Virus record (IMG/VR): IMGVR_UViG_3300017971_000515
Span: 1 to 37,406 of that record
Length of the DNA stretch: 37,406 nt
Source: a virus
Strand: one strand, 5' to 3'
The notes under the pieces are model-generated. The model saw only the letters and a list, made by a program, of their open reading frames with translations. It was not told the DNA's origin and searched no databases. Of this stretch, positions 36,475-37,406 are shown in pieces (position 1 is the stretch's first letter; each line of letters begins with the position of its first letter). A program made the translations under genes and the position numbers.

Positions 36475-36751
36475 TTCGCCCTCCATTTGGTTTAATTGTG
36501 TTAGGTGTGTCAGCTCGCACCTTTGAGCTGTATTGATAACGACATGACCAGTACATGTCGTCAAGTATATATTTCGTATTCTTTAATATATTTATAGCCC
36601 GGTCCACTTCTGCTTCCTTTTTTTTATTTATCTGTCTCTGTGATTCAATCTCTTTGTTAAGTTTCGCAATATAAGCAAAGTGAAAGACAAAGAACAGCAG
36701 GAATGAAAGAAAGATTGCTGTAAATATTATGTAGGTATGAATTTGATTCAT
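36467..36751 (-). CDS. Membrane-anchored coiled-coil protein, 94 aa
   Basis: TM segment at residues 6-28 (TYIIFTAIFLSFLLFFVFHFAYI), then a coiled coil (LNKEIESQRQINKKKEAEVDRAINIL). The architecture resembles Rz-type spanins or small holin-like proteins, but no lysis genes are nearby, so this is only a thought. SD AATAGGAGGGTAGT. Confidence 0.6.
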   Translation of the reverse strand: MNQIHTYIIFTAIFLSFLLFFVFHFAYIAKLNKEIESQRQINKKKEAEVDRAINILKNTKYILDDMYWSCRYQYSSKVRADTPNTIKPNGGRND

Positions 36752-36837
36752 ACTACCCTCCTATTATTGCAGGCGGTATAAAGTTCAATTTCAACCGGAA
36801 GGACGTAATCAAACTTATACTGTATAAGGTTATTCAT
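36748..36837 (-). CDS. Small protein, 29 aa
   Basis: ATG at 36837 with AAGGGCACGGCA upstream; the stop overlaps the next start (ATGA) and its last codons carry that gene's SD AGGAGGG. MNNLIQYKFDYVLPVEIELY...: unknown. Coupling on both sides supports it. Confidence 0.45.
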   Translation of the reverse strand: MNNLIQYKFDYVLPVEIELYTACNNRRVV

Positions 36838-36847
36838 TGCCGTGCCC

Positions 36848-37406
36848 TTATATCTTTATTTCTAACTCTTTGGCAATAGCCTGCCAGAGTTCGTAAATGT
36901 TTTTTTTTGGCTTGCCCGGTCTCCATAAATTTCTGGACTCTTCAAATCGAAAAAGCCTATTGATTCCACCACCTGAAAAAGGACAACTTCCACCATCAGC
37001 CCATTTTTTCATTTTTTCTTTTCCACATACCAGCGCATCCCACCGCATAAGCTCTAAAGTTAATTCTTCTGATAAATTGACCATATTTGTTTGCAATATC
37101 ATCAATAAATCTATATTAGCAGAGCTAAGGTCAGCTCCATGCAGGTCAGCAGAGCGAAGGTTAGCAGAGCTAAGGTCAGCAGAGCGAAGGTTAGCAGAGC
37201 TAAGGTCAGCTCCACGCAGGTCAGCTCCACGCAGGTCAGCTTCATACAGGTCAGCTTCACGCAGGTCAGCTACACGCAGGTCAGCTTCATGCAGGTCAGC
37301 AGATCGAAGGTCAGCAGAGCGAAAGTTAGCAGAGCTAAGGTCAGCAGAGCGAAGGTTAGCAGAGCTAAGGTCAGCTCCACGCAGGTCAGCTCCACGCAGG
37401 TCAGCT
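36848..37406 (-). CDS. Pentapeptide-repeat protein, 5' end cut by the window edge
   Basis: From the right edge the frame is open and reads ADLRG/ADLSS/ANLRS/ADLHE units, 20 pentapeptides in a row (A[DN]LXX), which form a right-handed quadrilateral beta helix. After ANIDL comes a unique C-terminal domain (LLMILQTNMVNLSEELTLELMRWDALVCGKEKMKKW...) of about 85 residues with a Gly-rich GGSCPFSGGG loop. Some pentapeptide proteins mimic DNA and inhibit gyrase; whether this one does is unknown. The start lies outside the window. Confidence 0.85.
   Translation of the reverse strand, partial: ADLRGADLRGADLSSANLRSADLSSANFRSADLRSADLHEADLRVADLREADLYEADLRGADLRGADLSSANLRSADLSSANLRSADLHGADLSSANIDLLMILQTNMVNLSEELTLELMRWDALVCGKEKMKKWADGGSCPFSGGGINRLFRFEESRNLWRPGKPKKNIYELWQAIAKELEIKI
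37114..37406 (-). repeat. 15-bp DNA repeats encoding the pentapeptides
   Basis: Plus-strand units such as AGGTCAGCTCCACGC, AGGTCAGCAGAGCGA and AGGTTAGCAGAGCTA alternate. Several units are identical at DNA level, so recent duplication or gene conversion is likely. Confidence 0.8.

Noticed and set aside
1-37406. A transposon or insertion sequence to explain the P63C/methyltransferase pair
   Set aside because: No transposase, terminal inverted repeats or target-site duplication could be seen around 15860-18660.

Overview
The window is an AT-rich, gene-dense piece of a tailed double-stranded DNA bacteriophage (or a prophage or plasmid-like relative). The evidence is a terminase large subunit, capsid-type proteins, a phage RNA ligase, a sliding clamp, a YopX-like protein and long runs of very small genes joined by ATGA overlaps. 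Shine-Dalgarno sites are mostly of the AGGAG type. Three predicted lipoproteins and several consensus sigma54 promoters point to a bacterial host that has RpoN. I cannot name the host. No portal, tail, lysis, integrase or DNA polymerase gene is visible, so the genome continues on both sides.

Layout. (1) 1-7364, minus strand: three small HTH proteins, two shortened homologues of the capsid protein, a lipoprotein, TerL, then an internal sigma54 promoter followed by a probable structural protein, a tRNA-Val lying inside an ORF, a secreted protein, a lipoprotein, a SWIM-finger protein and a gene cut by the window edge. (2) 7365-18648, plus strand: two sets of small, often cysteine-rich genes, a sulfotransferase-like protein, the full-length capsid-like protein, an Rnl1-type RNA ligase and a lipoprotein. 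It ends with a truncated DNA methyltransferase followed by a P63C-domain protein and a methyltransferase-nuclease fusion. (3) 18649-19193: an intergenic region packed with TACACTT repeats and palindromes. (4) 19194-20754, plus: tiny genes separated by hairpins and closed by an intrinsic terminator. (5) 20898-21826: a leaderless TerS-like HTH gene on the minus strand with an array of 18-bp palindromes upstream. (6) 21827-29573, plus: small unknown genes, then a sliding clamp with an unusual N-terminal extension, RuvB, a ParB-like protein and a radical SAM enzyme. (7) 29570-37406, minus: FmdB-type zinc ribbon, YopX-like, alanine-rich repeat protein, SplB-like radical SAM, DUF4326-like and many tiny overlapping genes, ending in a pentapeptide-repeat protein cut by the window edge.

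The most striking signal is regulatory. Six intergenic sites match the sigma54 (-24/-12) consensus TGGYAY-N5-TTGCA: five on the plus strand, each in front of a gene block, and one on the minus strand just after terL. Three minus-strand sites match sigma70 with identical hexamers, TTGACA-N17-TATATT. At 7393-7447 a sigma70 and a sigma54 promoter facing opposite ways are interleaved, so the two polymerase forms should exclude each other. I see no sigma54 activator (AAA+ with GAFTGA) in the window, so a host activator or a phage gene elsewhere would have to drive these blocks.

All function calls come from reading motifs by eye. No database search was run.
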